Below the pieces are notes generated by a model. That model ran no database searches. It was not told the origin of the DNA and saw only the letters and a program-made list of their open reading frames with translations. Shown here in pieces: positions 8,395 through 18,248 of a DNA stretch of 64,000 nt. Both the position numbers and the translations under genes were made by a program. The DNA comes from Herbidospora cretacea (GTDB lineage Bacteria; Actinomycetota; Actinomycetes; Streptosporangiales; Streptosporangiaceae): contig NZ_BBXG01000014.1 in NCBI RefSeq assembly GCF_001570605.1, positions 1-64,000 on the forward strand. The letters run 5' to 3'. Every line of letters begins with the position of its first letter. Position 1 is the first letter of the stretch.

Positions 8395-10708
8395 AGGGAT
8401 CCGCTGAGCCTCTCCCCAGGGCCAGGCAGCGGGCCTGGAGCTCGGGCAGGCTCAGCTCATCGCTCACGCCCAGCTCCGCGCTGTCACCACAGCCGTAGCC
8501 GTCGTTGTTCCACGCCTCCAGCTTCGCGTCCGTGATGGTCTTCCCCGCCAGGACCGAGGTGTCGAACTTCAGGTAGGAGCGCTCGGTCACCAGGAAGGAG
8601 AAGCCGCCATAGGTGCCCGCCCACAGCGAGGCGTCACCGGTTGCGACCGCCCCTTGGTTGTCGAGCCACAGGTCCGTCTGCAGGGGCAGAGAGACCGTGC
8701 GCTCGACGGGCGTCGGGGAGGGAGACGGAGAGGGAGACAGGCTAGGACTCGGCGTGGGGGTGGGCGTGGGGTCGGGGTGGGCGTGCCGCCTCCGATGGTG
8801 AACCACCAGGAGTACGGGCCTGCCATGGCGTTACCGACGAGGTCCTGGGCTCCGGTGTAGGTCGCGCCCGCCGTCAGCGGTTGGGCCAGGGTGAAGTCGG
8901 CGGCCATGTCCTCGCCGGTCGACTCCGTCTCCCCCGCTACGACCACGCCGCCGGGGTCCTTGACGGTCACCACCGTCCCGGTCACCGCCTCGTCGAACAC
9001 CACCACGACGCTCGTGGCCACCTCCACGTTCTGCGCGGCGGCGGACGGACTCGTCTCGATGACCGACGGAGGGGTCTCGTCCGGCCCCTCGGGCTCCTCC
9101 TCCGGAAGGATCAGGTCGGCGGGGTCGACCTCGTAGGTGTCGATGGCCTGCTCGGTCATCGCCTGCGCCTCTTCCAGCGTCACCTCGCCAACAGCCGGGT
9201 GTCGGCGGCGACCTCCAACCGGTTGGCCACCGCGCTGTCGTAGGCCAGCGGCTCGTCGGAGTCCGGGTCGTCGATGAGGCTCGGGATCACCACGTCCTGC
9301 TTGATGGTGGCGGGGATGTAGTTGACGATCAGGACCGGGCCACGCGGCTGGTCCTCAGATTCGTAGTTGCCGTACTCCAACGAGCGGTACCAGCGCCAGT
9401 TGGTGGCCTCCGACTCACTGGCGGAGCTGAGCTGCACGCCGTAGTCGGGCTGGCCGTCCATCCAGTCCTGGACCATCTGCTCGATGGAGTACCACATTTC
9501 CCCTTCGCCGCGGGAGCAGTCGTCGGTGTAGGCGCCCTTGTTGCCGACCTGGCCGGTCGTGGTCACCGCCGGCTGCCTGCTCCAGGTCAGAGTGGACATG
9601 TCCCAGGAGGAGGTGACGCGCCGGGCGACGATCCCGAAGCCGATCTCCGACTGGCAGAGGTTGGAGCGGTAGTTCCACAGACGCAGGTCGGAGTTGACGA
9701 CCTCGCCGCCCTCAAGAGGGGTGTCCTTGACGTTGAAGCGGATGTACCCGCGCCAGGTGACGCTGCCGCTGTTGGACTTGCCGACCAGGATGCGGTCCAA
9801 GCTGTCGTTCGAGGCGCCGCTGGGGTACGTCGAGTTGTTGACGAAGGTGTCGCCGTCGATCCCGGTACCGGTCCAGTCCTCCGCCGGAACGGCGAGGGTC
9901 ACCGGATAGGTGACCACGGGGTCGGCAAGGAATCCGGCGTCCGGAGTCACCGTCAGGACCGGGGTGCCGGTGGCCTGGTCGATCGTGGCGGGCGCCGATG
10001 CGCTGTGGCCAGACTCGGGCCGCTCCAGCGCCGCCGCGTCGAGCATCAGGGCCGGCGCGATGGGGGCGATCTTCTTCGTGCCGTCGGCCAGCAGGGCGGG
10101 CGCGCCGGCGGTGTCCTTGCCGTAGCGCAGACCCTGCGGCAGGCCGACCGGGAACCGCAACGTCAGCTTTCCGGTGGGCCGTTGCCGGATGAGCACTTGC
10201 TGGCGGAAGCCCGTGGGGGTCGCGGTGACGACCATGTCGAGGCCCTTGCCGTACGCGGATCGATAGGTGGCCGTGCTGCCGCGCAGCTCGGGCCGGGGAA
10301 GGTCACGGGGCGCGTGGACGGACACCTCGCCCGCGTCGCTGGCGGTCTTCAGGACGGCGGTGTCGCCGCCGGGCGAAAGCGTGAGGTCGCCCTTCGCCGC
10401 CTTCGGGCGGATGACGCCGTCGGCCTCCATCAGCGTGGTGTCGATCGGGCGCCACCGTCCGTCCTGCCGGATCCGGATCGGCGTGGTGTGGAGCTCGGTG
10501 TGGAGCGTTGTGCCGTCGGGGTTCGCGTACGTGGTCGTGGTCTCCGACCGCAGCGAGGGGATCTCGATGAGCTGGTTCTGCTTCTTGGCCTCGGACTGGG
10601 CGCTGAACAGCGGATGGCCGGCCGTTGAGGCGGCGTCGGGTGAGGGGTCGGCTGCGGCTGGAGGCGGCGAAACCGCCAAGGAGGTGGTCAGCCTAAGAAG
10701 GCGGCCAT
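8395..10708 (-). pseudogene. DNRLRE-domain secreted protein, multiply frameshifted
   Basis: Restoring frames gives, from an ATG at 10708, a signal-peptide-like start (MAAFLG, then LTTSLAVSPPPAAAD) with a one-base break at about 10690. There follows the region TYANPDGTTLHTELHTTPIR and RWRPIDTTL, which closely matches the start of the intact protein at 38059. A DNRLRE carbohydrate- or adhesion-type domain follows (TFVNNSTYPSGASNDSLDRI, RGYIRFNVKD, PAVTTTGQVGNKGAYTDD). Near 9180 the frame changes to an SbsA-like Ig domain (ETPPSVIETSPSAAAQNVEV, then VVVFDEAVTGTVV). After a PTPTP linker near 8790 a second DNRLRE-type domain begins (LWLDNQGAVATGDASL, YLKFDTSVLAGKTITDAKLE). The 3' end is cut at about 8395. 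At least three frameshifts plus truncation make it a pseudogene paralogue of the protein encoded at 38059-40770. Confidence 0.75.
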
Positions 10709-11128
10709 GACGCCGAGGCGACGGGTATGCGATCTGGACAAAGTACTAGTTCACTTCATCTTGATGCGAAAACTTACAAAAAAGGTTGAATCTTCACATA
10801 AGATCATCAAGGGAGCGAAGCTGGCATGGGTAAACCGATCTCGTCAGCGAAGATGACAGTGGCCGACGCTGTGGCCTGCACTGTCAGTTAGCTCTCCGTG
10901 ACCCCTCTCGGGCGCGTCATCGGAGGTGGCAGTGGCAGATGATCTCGATCGGCAACGGCTAGGATCCCTCGCGTTGCGCTCTTGGGGCTTCCGTGGGGCC
11001 ACCTGCTCTTCACACGAGGACGATATGGCCGTCGCCCGCCTCACACAGGACGGTTACGATCGGCCGCCGCAAACCGATATGCCCACAGGCGTGCCGTCAC
11101 GGCGAGACGCCCGATGGGCTCCACGGAC
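10709..11128. other. Intergenic region with an A+T-rich promoter-like segment and a repeat
   Basis: Positions 10740-10800 are much richer in A+T than the rest of the window and lie just upstream of the decayed leftward DNRLRE gene, so they probably contained its promoter. Repeat R2 occupies 10845-10901. Between 10905 and 11128 no gene can be supported. Confidence 0.5.
10845..10901 (+). repeat. Interspersed repeat R2, second copy
   Basis: CAGCGAAGATGACAGTGGCC, then GACGCTGTGGCCTGCACTGT, then CAGTTAGCTCTCCGTGAC. It matches 4017-4078 block for block, apart from a short deletion and scattered substitutions. Unlike the first copy, it is not preceded by the R1 hairpin. Confidence 0.6.
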
Positions 11129-12820
11129 ATGAGCAGCAGGCCGGACAGCGGGAGTGGGCAGGTGAGCCGACCAGACGGGGACGAGTCGTCGATGCCGCCG
11201 ACCGGTTCCGAGGCCGCTCAGAACGGTGCACGCCGGTGGATCCGCGAGGCCGCTGGACGTGGTGTCGCGTGGGCGAGCCCGCGGGCGATGCTCGCCGGGC
11301 TGTGCGCCAGTGCGCTGATCCCGGTCGCGCTGGCCGAACCGGGACTGCTGGCGGCCGCGGCGGGACTGCATGTCGTGGGTTCGGTCGGCGCCAATGTGCT
11401 GGCCACCCTCATCAGCGACTCCTTGGACGCCGCCCGGATCCGCACCCGCAGACGCTCCCCTGCAGACCCGGCACCGGGCGACGCAGGCGACGAGACCGGC
11501 CTCGACGCGCCGCCGGGCCGCAAGCGGATGACGATGCCGACCTGGAGGTCTTCGCCGAGCAGGTGCGACAGGAGCTCGCCGACCGGATCGAGCAGATGCT
11601 GGCCGCCCAGGATCGTCAGGCTGAGGCGCTGGCCTTCACGCTGACGCTGATGCTGGAGCGGATCGACGCGACCGCCGTCGTGGTCGGCGAAGTCGTCTCC
11701 ACCGGCCAGCACCAACTCCTGCGCGAGTTACTGTCAGGGTTCGCCGGCCTGGGCGATCAGGTGGCGGGATTGCGCCCGCTCCTGCGCGACTTGGAACACG
11801 CGGTCGGCTAGATCCAGCTGAGCCTGGCACGGCAGGACGCCCGGCACCACTCAGGTCACCTCCAGCAGCAGGTGATGCTCGCTCTGCTGCTGGAATCCCG
11901 CCAGCACCTGGCCAAACAAACTGGTCAACCGCCTGCCCGACACGGATTCCCGCGCACAGGACGGCCAGCTGGGCTGGCCGCTGCACGAGGTCAACGATCC
12001 CTTCGCCCTGGAGGTGCACCGCACCATCAACTCGGAGGCCGACGGTCTGCCGACCCTCCCCGCGTACGTGCCCCGCGAGCATGACGGGCATCTCAACAAG
12101 GTGGTAGCCCAAGCCGCTGCGGGCGCCAGCCGGATCGCGGTGCTGGTCGGTGGCTCCTCCACCGGCAAGACCCGCGCCTGCTGGGAAGCGCTGCGCCCGC
12201 TGCGAGAGCTCCCTCAACAGTGGCGATTGTGGCACCCGATCGACCCCACCCGCCCCGACGCGACACTGGCAGACCTGGAACGGATCGGCCCGTACACGGT
12301 GGTGTGGCTGAACGAGGCCCAGTTCTACCTGACCGACCCGACTTTGGGCGAACGCGTCGCTGCCGGGCTACGCGACCTGCTGCGCGACCCTCAGCGAGGC
12401 CCGATCCTGGTACTGGCCACCCTGTGGCCCGCCTACTGGGACACCCTGACCACCCGCGCCGGCTCAGACCCGCACGCTCAAGCCCGCGAACTGCTGGACG
12501 GGCACGCCATCACCGTTCCCGACGCCTTCACCTCCGCCGACCTAACCACCCTGACCCAACTCGCCGCCGCAGACCCCCGCCTGAAGGAAGCCTCCGACCG
12601 GGGCGGCGATGGCCAGATCACCCAATACCTGGCCGGAGTGCCGACCCTGATGGACCGCTACCATCAGCCACCGCCCGCCACCCAGGCCCTCATCCACGCC
12701 GCCATGGACGCACGCCGCCTGGGCTGCGGCCCCAACCTACCGCTGGGACTGCTGGCCGCAGCCGCCCCCGGCTACCTCACCGACACCCAATGGGAGGAAC
12801 AACGGTCAAACGGGCCGCTC
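11129..12820 (+). pseudogene. P-loop NTPase (STAND-like), fragmented
   Basis: Successive frames rebuild one protein. Its N-terminus, from ATG 11129, has two hydrophobic stretches (AMLAGLCASALIPVALAEPG, AAAGLHVVGSVGANVLATLI). A helical linker follows (EQVRQELADRIEQMLAAQDR), then an in-frame TAG at 11809. Further on come PDTDSRAQDGQLGWPLHEVN and LPTLPAYVPREHD, and then the NTPase with Walker A GGSSTGKTRACWEAL, Walker B-like YTVVWLNEAQ, and PILVLATLWPAYWDTL. Homology ends at TDTQWEEQ near 12820, without the C-terminal part that related actinomycete proteins carry. Breaks are near 11520, 11809 and 11920. Intact relatives are large membrane-associated or cytosolic ATPases of unknown role that sit in the same variable regions as caspase and TPR genes. 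This copy is inactive. Confidence 0.7.
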
Positions 12821-13045
12821 GTGCCTACTCTGCAACATCCATTACGCGGGAGGAGACGGCAAGGAAGTGTGGAGGGGCCGAGAGCTTGTGGGATCGCGTC
12901 TTCGACGGCAATACCGAGATCAAGCGAGAATCGCGATCAAGCTCTGACCAGCGCACTGACATCTCATGGAAATATCGACTGACAGTTCCGTGAAAAATCT
13001 CACGCCGAGCTGTGGGAGACCACCGACGGCAGCTGCTGCTAGACC

Positions 13046-13517
13046 CGCAACGCCAGCCTGGAACAGCAGACCGTGCAGGCGCTGCGCGCCACCCGCGAGG
13101 CCGAGGACGCCGCCGAGACGGCCTCGGCGCGCGCCCGAGCCGCCCGCGCGTGCGACACCTCGGCCGAGGAACGCGCGGAAAACGCCGCACACGCTGCCGC
13201 CGAGGACAAACGGCGGGCCGACCTAGCCGAACGCCACCGCCGAGGCCGTCACCGAACGGCTCACCGCCGACCTGGACCGGGAACGCCGACGCGCCGAGAC
13301 CGACCGCGCCGAGCACGCCGGCCAGCTCGCCGAGCTCCGCCAGGCCACCGCCGAGGAGATCGGCCTGGCCCAGGCGCGCGTCACCGCCATGGAGCAGGAC
13401 TTGGCGCTGACCCGCCAGCAGGCTGCCGGCCATGCAAGCGAGCTGGAGGACCAGCTCGCCCGGCAACGGGAGGCGGCCGACCAGACCGTCCGGAAGCAGG
13501 GCTCCTACCTGCCGTGA
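13046..13517 (+). pseudogene. Coiled-coil protein fragment
   Basis: Two frames carry one long alanine/arginine/glutamate-rich helix. About 13046-13240 reads RNASLEQQTVQALRATREAE and EERAENAAHAAAEDKRRADL. From about 13236 a second frame reads AEAVTERLTADLDRERRRAE, AGQLAELRQATAEEIGLAQA, ASELEDQLARQREAADQTVR, and stops at 13517. The heptad-like spacing of Leu/Ala and the high charge predict a coiled coil of the kind seen in KfrA-like plasmid or chromosome-binding proteins, but no DNA-binding head is left. The 5' end is missing and there is a frameshift, so the fragment is probably dead. Confidence 0.5.
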
Positions 13518-13680
13518 TGGACGAACGCCGCCCATAGCGCGGGCGAGGCCGGGTTGGTCTCGGGGATTCAGGGCGAGCGCTTCGCGTCCCGTCGCGGCGG
13601 ATGGTCGAGGAGTTCTGTTCTCCTGGCCAGTCTCACGATATGTATATGCGGTGGTATTGGGGAGATTGATCTGGTGGGCG

Positions 13681-14637
13681 ATGTCCCGCAGCGAGCGCAG
13701 GAGTGGTGTCGGGGTAGGGTACGACCCGCCCTTGACCGAAGCGCTCGAGCGGGTGAGCGAGGGCAATCTCGACCTCGGCCTGAGGCTCATCAAGCAGGCG
13801 CGTGGCCGTAACGATCTGCGGGCTCTGCGGATCTCGCGGCTCGGCGAGGCCGCCGGGAGACACCTCGACGTCCTGGCCGGCAAGTTCGGCGACGACCCCG
13901 ACGCGCTGCTCTGGCTGGGTAGTGCCCGCGTCAGCCTCGCATGGGAGATCAGAGGCGGCGGCTACGCGAAGTACGTCACCGAAGACGCCTTCCGGGGTTT
14001 CCACGAGGTCCTGGAAACGGCGGCCGATCCGCTGTTCGCCGCCGCGGACCTGGTCCCGGACGACCCGGTGCCGTGGCAGTGCCTCCAGTGGTTCGGGCTC
14101 GGCATGAGCCTGCCCCGCCCCGAACTCGACCGGTTCTGGGCGGAGACCGAAGCCAGGGATCCCGGGCTGTGGGCGGGCCGCCACGCCCGTCTCCAAACCC
14201 TGTGCCAGAAGTGGCGCGGCTCCAACGAGGAGGCTTACGCGTTCGCCAAGGAGACCGCCCTGACGGCCGAGACGGGTAACCCGGTCGTCGCGATGCTGCC
14301 CCTGGCCCACTTCGAGATCGCCGAACGCCGGATGCTGGCCGACGACGGACAGCACGACCACGAACTGATCGTGAAGAGCCATTTCAGCCGCGCCGAAGTA
14401 CGGCAGGAACTGGCCGAGACCACCGACCGGTGGATGAGCGCGCCGCACGACCACCCGATGACGACCGAGGCCCGCCACCTGTTCGGGGCCGCCTTCTACT
14501 ACGGCGGCGACCACGACCGCGCCCGGCGCATCATGACCGACCTGCCGATGCGCATCCCGGAATGGCTACCGTGGGGCTCGGCATCGGTCCTGCCCCGGCG
14601 CACCTACCTCAGGGTGAGACGCGAATTAGGGGTGTAG
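13681..14637 (+). CDS. TPR-like helical hypothetical protein
   Basis: 318 residues from ATG 13681 (MSRSERRSGVGVGYDPPLTE). A longer in-frame extension upstream lacks protein-like composition, so this start was chosen. A weak GGTGGG lies upstream. The protein is mostly helical with repeated A/L/W helices (ALLWLGSARVSLAWEIRG, FHEVLETAADPLFAAADLVP, HLFGAAFYYGGDHDRARRI), consistent with a TPR-like solenoid. No signal peptide or catalytic motif is seen. It is intact and lies between broken genes, ending 3 bp before the stop codon of the convergent S1 remnant. Similar proteins occur widely in Streptomyces relatives without assigned function. The family is not identified with certainty. Confidence 0.65.
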   Translation: MSRSERRSGVGVGYDPPLTEALERVSEGNLDLGLRLIKQARGRNDLRALRISRLGEAAGRHLDVLAGKFGDDPDALLWLGSARVSLAWEIRGGGYAKYVTEDAFRGFHEVLETAADPLFAAADLVPDDPVPWQCLQWFGLGMSLPRPELDRFWAETEARDPGLWAGRHARLQTLCQKWRGSNEEAYAFAKETALTAETGNPVVAMLPLAHFEIAERRMLADDGQHDHELIVKSHFSRAEVRQELAETTDRWMSAPHDHPMTTEARHLFGAAFYYGGDHDRARRIMTDLPMRIPEWLPWGSASVLPRRTYLRVRRELGV

Positions 14638-14640
14638 CCG

Positions 14641-15030
14641 TCAGCGGGCTCTCGCGGGTAAGGAGTGCGCGGCGTCTGCCGGGCTCGACCCGGCGGCCCA
14701 GACCGTGAGCCGGTCGCCGATCTCGTGTGACGTCTCGAGCAACAGCCCTTCGACCCCGTCGGCGATCCAGACGAAGACGCCGAAGGGAACCACCTTGGTG
14801 ACCCTGCCGTCGTAGGGCCGGCCGTCCATGTGAGTGGCGAGGAATACCTGCCAAGGATCGGCCTGGAGGTCCTTGAGCGAGATTCTCGCTTCGCCATTGT
14901 TCGGTCCATGCAGAGGAAGGAACAGGTGATCCGCTCTCTGACCTGGATGATGTCGGAGAACGCCTGGACGTGCCGCCACGACAGGTTGGGGGCCGAGACG
15001 AAGCCGACGCCCGGGTACGGAGGGGGCTAC
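14641..15030 (-). pseudogene. Tandem S1 RNA-binding domain protein, remnant
   Basis: The reverse strand reads YPGVGFVSAPNLSWRHVQAF, then SDIIQVRERITCSFLC. A frame change near 14905 gives NNGEARISLKDLQADPWQVF, RVTKVVPFGVFVWIADGVEG and a stop at 14641. GxVTKVVPFGVFVxIxDGVEGLL is the S1-domain strand 1-3 pattern of RpsA-like proteins, and the preceding part fits the end of another S1 repeat. Only the last one and a half domains are left. Family members bind RNA or ribosomes; this one is 5'-truncated and frameshifted. Repeat R1 starts directly at the cut end (about 15040). Confidence 0.65.
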
Positions 15031-15039
15031 TGTCAACTT

Positions 15040-15205
15040 CACTGATAAGCATGTGTGCGTACTGACAGGTAGAGGCGCGCCGGACAACAACTGTCTGGCG
15101 CGGCGGTACTTGATAGCGGCACCCCTCGCTGACCTGGGCGCAATCAAATAGACGGATATTGAAAGCCGGTGGTCGACCGGCGCAGACTTCCGTGCGCAAT
15201 CTGGC
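15040..15205 (+). repeat. Interspersed repeat R1, long copy with stem-loop
   Basis: It contains CTGACAGGTAG, the hairpin CGCGCCGGACA-ACAAC-TGTCTGGCGCG (15076-15102), GGCACCCCTCGCTGACCT and ATCAAATAGACGGATATTGA. It aligns along its length with 17716-17881; the compensating G-T pair in the stem suggests the structure matters. It sits at the truncated end of the S1 remnant. Confidence 0.65.
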
Positions 15206-15520
15206 ACCGCCGCCACAACTTCCCCGGGCTGCGACCGCCGTCGATCGACGTTCGACCCGGCCTACCGCAGACGGCACCAGCAGCAGGCCAGGTGCGGCGA
15301 GGTTGGCGGCCACCGCCTCGCCGTCGGGCAGCTTCACCTACGCGACCGCCGACACCGAACTGTCCTGCGGCGACGTGGAGCGCTTCGCCCAGCTCCCCTA
15401 TAGGGCGTGCGGAAATCATCTGTATTAAGGCCCTCATGGATGCGGATGATAATGAGCGCCGATTCCCATAATGATTTATCGCGTTATGAGAAAAAGGCGC
15501 CTCCATGTTTCACTGACGGC

Positions 15521-16276
15521 ATGGTGTCCGCCCGGGATTACGAGCGCATCATCGCCCTTGCCGCCGGTGCCTTCGAGATCGGCGACCCTTCGGCGGTCTG
15601 GCCGTTCATCGCGCGGGAGTTCGTCGGGTCGCTCTTCGGCGCCGACGTCTTCACCCGGGCCGCCATCGACTACACCTCGGGCCGGTCGGTGCTGCTCGAC
15701 ATCGACCCCGCCGACCTGCGCCAGGGCAGCGGGCTCGATCCGGTGATCGTCAAGCGGCATCCGCTGTCGGTCCACTACGCCGTCACCGAGTCGCCCGAGC
15801 CGCTGCGGATCAGTGATCTGGTGCCGCCGCGACAGTGGCGGGGGCATCCGGTGGCGGCCCGGATGCGTGAGGTCTTCGGAACGACCAGCGTGATCGCCAT
15901 TCCGCTCCAGGCCAGGCCCTTCCGCGGCCTTTCGATCCAGCGGGAGCGGGACGGCTTCTCCGATCGGGAACTCGCGGTGGCCGCGCGGGTGCAGCCCTTC
16001 CTGGTCGCCGCCGACCGGCACGCGCGGGCGCTGCCGGAGGCGGCTCAGGAGGCGGGACTCACGCCGCGTCAGACGGTCGTGCTGAACCTCATGGCCGAGG
16101 GGCTGGGCGCGACCGCCATCGCGCATCGGCTGGGCATCTCCGTCAGGACCGTCGACAAGCACCAGGAGCGGCTCTACCGGAGGCTGGGCGCGTCCGACCG
16201 GCTCGCCGCCGTCGTCCGCGCCCAGCGGCTCGGGCTCATTCGAACGCCAGGAGCAACTTCTCCGGGGCTCGGGTGA
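15521..16276 (+). CDS. LuxR-family transcriptional regulator
   Basis: 251 residues from ATG 15521 (MVSARDYERIIALAAGAF). Residues 1-165 form a sensor-like domain without a nameable ligand motif. Residues 185-245 form the GerE helix-turn-helix: AGLTPRQTVVLNLMAEGLGA, then AIAHRLGISVRTVDKHQERL, then YRRLGASDRLAAV, with the typical TPRE/Q, VDKH and RLG contacts. Upstream, 15420-15510 is relatively A+T-rich and probably holds the promoter. An in-frame GTG at 15407 would add 38 residues of low credibility. Its 3' end overlaps the convergent P450 gene by 41 bp. The obvious candidate target is that P450 gene, but nothing in the sequence proves it. Confidence 0.8.
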   Translation: MVSARDYERIIALAAGAFEIGDPSAVWPFIAREFVGSLFGADVFTRAAIDYTSGRSVLLDIDPADLRQGSGLDPVIVKRHPLSVHYAVTESPEPLRISDLVPPRQWRGHPVAARMREVFGTTSVIAIPLQARPFRGLSIQRERDGFSDRELAVAARVQPFLVAADRHARALPEAAQEAGLTPRQTVVLNLMAEGLGATAIAHRLGISVRTVDKHQERLYRRLGASDRLAAVVRAQRLGLIRTPGATSPGLG

Positions 16277-17414
16277 ACACGCCGGCGTCGTGCGGCTCCT
16301 CCATCAGCCGCAGGCCGGGGAAGCGGTCGAGCAGCATGGTCACCCCGATCCGTACCTCGGCCCGGGCGAGCTGGGCGCCCACGCAGAAGTGCCGGCCGAG
16401 GGCGAAGGCGGTGTGGTTGGCGCCGGCGGTGTAGGCGCGGGTCATGTCGAGGTCGGGGCGGAACAGGTCGAAGGCGTCGGGGTCGGTGAAGCGGGACGGG
16501 TCGCGGTTGGCCGAAGCGATCAGGCAGGTCACGGTGCCACCGGCCGGGACGGTGCCGCCGGAGAGTTCGAGGTCGGTCTCGGGCTGGCGCATCACCATCT
16601 GGACCACCGAGTCGTGCCGCAGGGTCTCGGCGAACGCCCGGTCGAGCAGTTCGGGGTCGCTCCGCACGGCGGCGAGCTGGTCGGGGTGGGTGAGCAGGTT
16701 GCGGACCAGGCAGGTGATGGCCTTGTCGGTGGTCTCGCCGCCGGCGGCGAGCAGCATGCTGACGAACGCCTTGATCTCCTCGCTGGTCATCCGCACACCG
16801 TCGATCTCGGCGGTGCACAACGTGGAGAGCAGGTCGTCGCCGGGGTCGGCCCGGCGGGCCTCGACGATCGGGATCATGTACGCCGCCAGTTCCTCCCGCG
16901 TCCGCGCGCCGGCCTCGATGACCGCCGGGTCCTGGGCCAGGTTGGAGATGAAGGCGACGACCGAGGTGTACCACCGCTGGAACAGGTGCTCGTCCTGCGG
17001 CGGCAGGCCGAGCATGCCGACGATCACGCCGACCGGATAGCGGGTGGAGAACCGGGAGACGAGGTCGTCGACGCCCGACAGCGGTTCGATCAGCCCGGCG
17101 GCGGTCCTCTCGATGACCGGGACGAACTTCGTCGCGAGTTCGCGGCCCCGGAACGACGGCGTCACCAGGGCCCGTTTGGTCGCGTGCTCGCGGCCGTCCA
17201 TCTGGATGATGGTGCGGCCGTGCACGGGTTCGAGCTGCCATTCGTAGTTGCGGTTGCCCGCTTCCTTGAGTGCCTTGGCGACGTCTTCGTATCGGGAGAC
17301 CAGATACGTCTGGGTCGCCTCGTGCCACAGGAGGGGAAAGTGGTCACGCAGCACCGCGTAATGCGGATAGGGGTCGGCGGCGAACTCGGGCGACAGGATG
17401 TCGGGGGCGTCCAT
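16236..17414 (-). CDS. Cytochrome P450
   Basis: A soluble actinomycete P450 that oxidises an unknown small molecule using electrons from ferredoxin partners not encoded here. All hallmarks are present: the I-helix AAGGETTD, the K-helix ETLR, and the heme loop FALGRHFCVGAQLARAE, with the Cys that ligates iron. 392 residues from ATG 17414 (MDAPDILSPEFAADPYPHY), which places the SPEF motif at the usual distance from the start. An upstream GTG at 17486 or ATG at 17477, with GGAG just before it, would add 21-24 atypical residues, so the start is not settled. The CYP family cannot be decided by eye; the general style is close to CYP105/CYP107. It overlaps the convergent LuxR gene at the 3' end. Confidence 0.85.
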   Translation of the reverse strand: MDAPDILSPEFAADPYPHYAVLRDHFPLLWHEATQTYLVSRYEDVAKALKEAGNRNYEWQLEPVHGRTIIQMDGREHATKRALVTPSFRGRELATKFVPVIERTAAGLIEPLSGVDDLVSRFSTRYPVGVIVGMLGLPPQDEHLFQRWYTSVVAFISNLAQDPAVIEAGARTREELAAYMIPIVEARRADPGDDLLSTLCTAEIDGVRMTSEEIKAFVSMLLAAGGETTDKAITCLVRNLLTHPDQLAAVRSDPELLDRAFAETLRHDSVVQMVMRQPETDLELSGGTVPAGGTVTCLIASANRDPSRFTDPDAFDLFRPDLDMTRAYTAGANHTAFALGRHFCVGAQLARAEVRIGVTMLLDRFPGLRLMEEPHDAGVFTRAPEKLLLAFE

Positions 17415-17715
17415 GAGGATGACGGTAAACACGCTGCGGCGGGCGCGATATGCGGAGAATTGCGTAAGAACGCCCATGACCTCCACGCGTGACTTGGAGC
17501 TCCGTACGCGATCTCATAAACCCCGATCGAATTGTTCGGAGCCCGGGCGCCTCGACGCCGTCCTACCGCAGGAGCGGTAAGAGCGACGACGTATGTCTCA
17601 ACCTGTGACGGCAGAACGATCCGGCCGTGGCGCAGGCCTTCGAGACCCCACAAACAATGGCAGAACAGCCGAACTCCTGACGATTTCCCTGTCCACGCCC
17701 GCAAGAGCGAGCCAC

Positions 17716-17881
17716 GCTATCAAGTGCAGTTGCGCGCTGTCAGGTAGACCGCTTCCAGACAACAGTGTCTGCCGCAGCGGTATTTGGTGGCGGCACCCCT
17801 CGCCGACCTCGGCACTATCAAATAGACGGGCATCGAAGTAGCACGGTCGACCGAAGCGGCCTTCCGTGCGCAGCCCAGGCC
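17716..17881 (+). repeat. Interspersed repeat R1, long copy
   Basis: ACGCTATCAAGTGCAGTTGC, CGCTGTCAGGTAG, the hairpin CAGACA-ACAG-TGTCTG (17756-17771), GGCACCCCTCGCCGACCTCG and CTATCAAATAGACGGGCAT. It aligns collinearly with 15040-15205, and its first part aligns with 3958-4016. It is in the same orientation as the other two copies. Confidence 0.65.
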
Positions 17882-18186
17882 GGATGTCGCCGAGTTCGAT
17901 CAGCGGGCCTCGCCACTCAGGTGGAGGGCGACGGCGCCATGAGTAGTCCCGATCCCCACAACCAGGGGCAAATGTGAGGGACGGCGGCCGACGCGTTGGT
18001 GCTCTCCACATTCTCGCGTGGCCTGCGACGGGGGGCGCTCGCTCAAGTAGGCCCGCCGCTTGCTCCTCACCTCACCGCTGGAGCCGCGCACCTACACGGC
18101 CTGGCCATCTGTTCCCGGCGGGTCTCGGCGAATGGGTCGTCCGCAGGGTGCAGGCCGGGAGAGCGGCACGCGACTAGGTGGATTGT

Positions 18187-18224
18187 GTGATGCAATCGTT
18201 CACGTCTAGAGTTACTTGCATCAC
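18187..18224. promoter_or_regulatory. Inverted repeat, probable HxlR operator of the MBL gene
   Basis: GTGATGCAA (18187-18195) and TTGCATCAC (18216-18224) are perfect inverted 9-mers 20 bp apart, ending 24 bp before the GTG start at 18249. TTGCATCAC recurs upstream of the HxlR gene at 20390-20398. Confidence 0.55.
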
Positions 18225-18248
18225 GCTATCGACTTCGAGGAGAGCCTC

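Larger units (their letters stand above)
17415..18248. other. Intergenic region with a repeat and no gene
   Basis: The stretch contains the upstream region of the P450 gene, repeat R1 at 17716-17881 and, at the right, the operator-like dyad before the MBL gene. Short frames between them (for example 17882-18180) show no ribosome-binding site or family signature. Confidence 0.5.
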
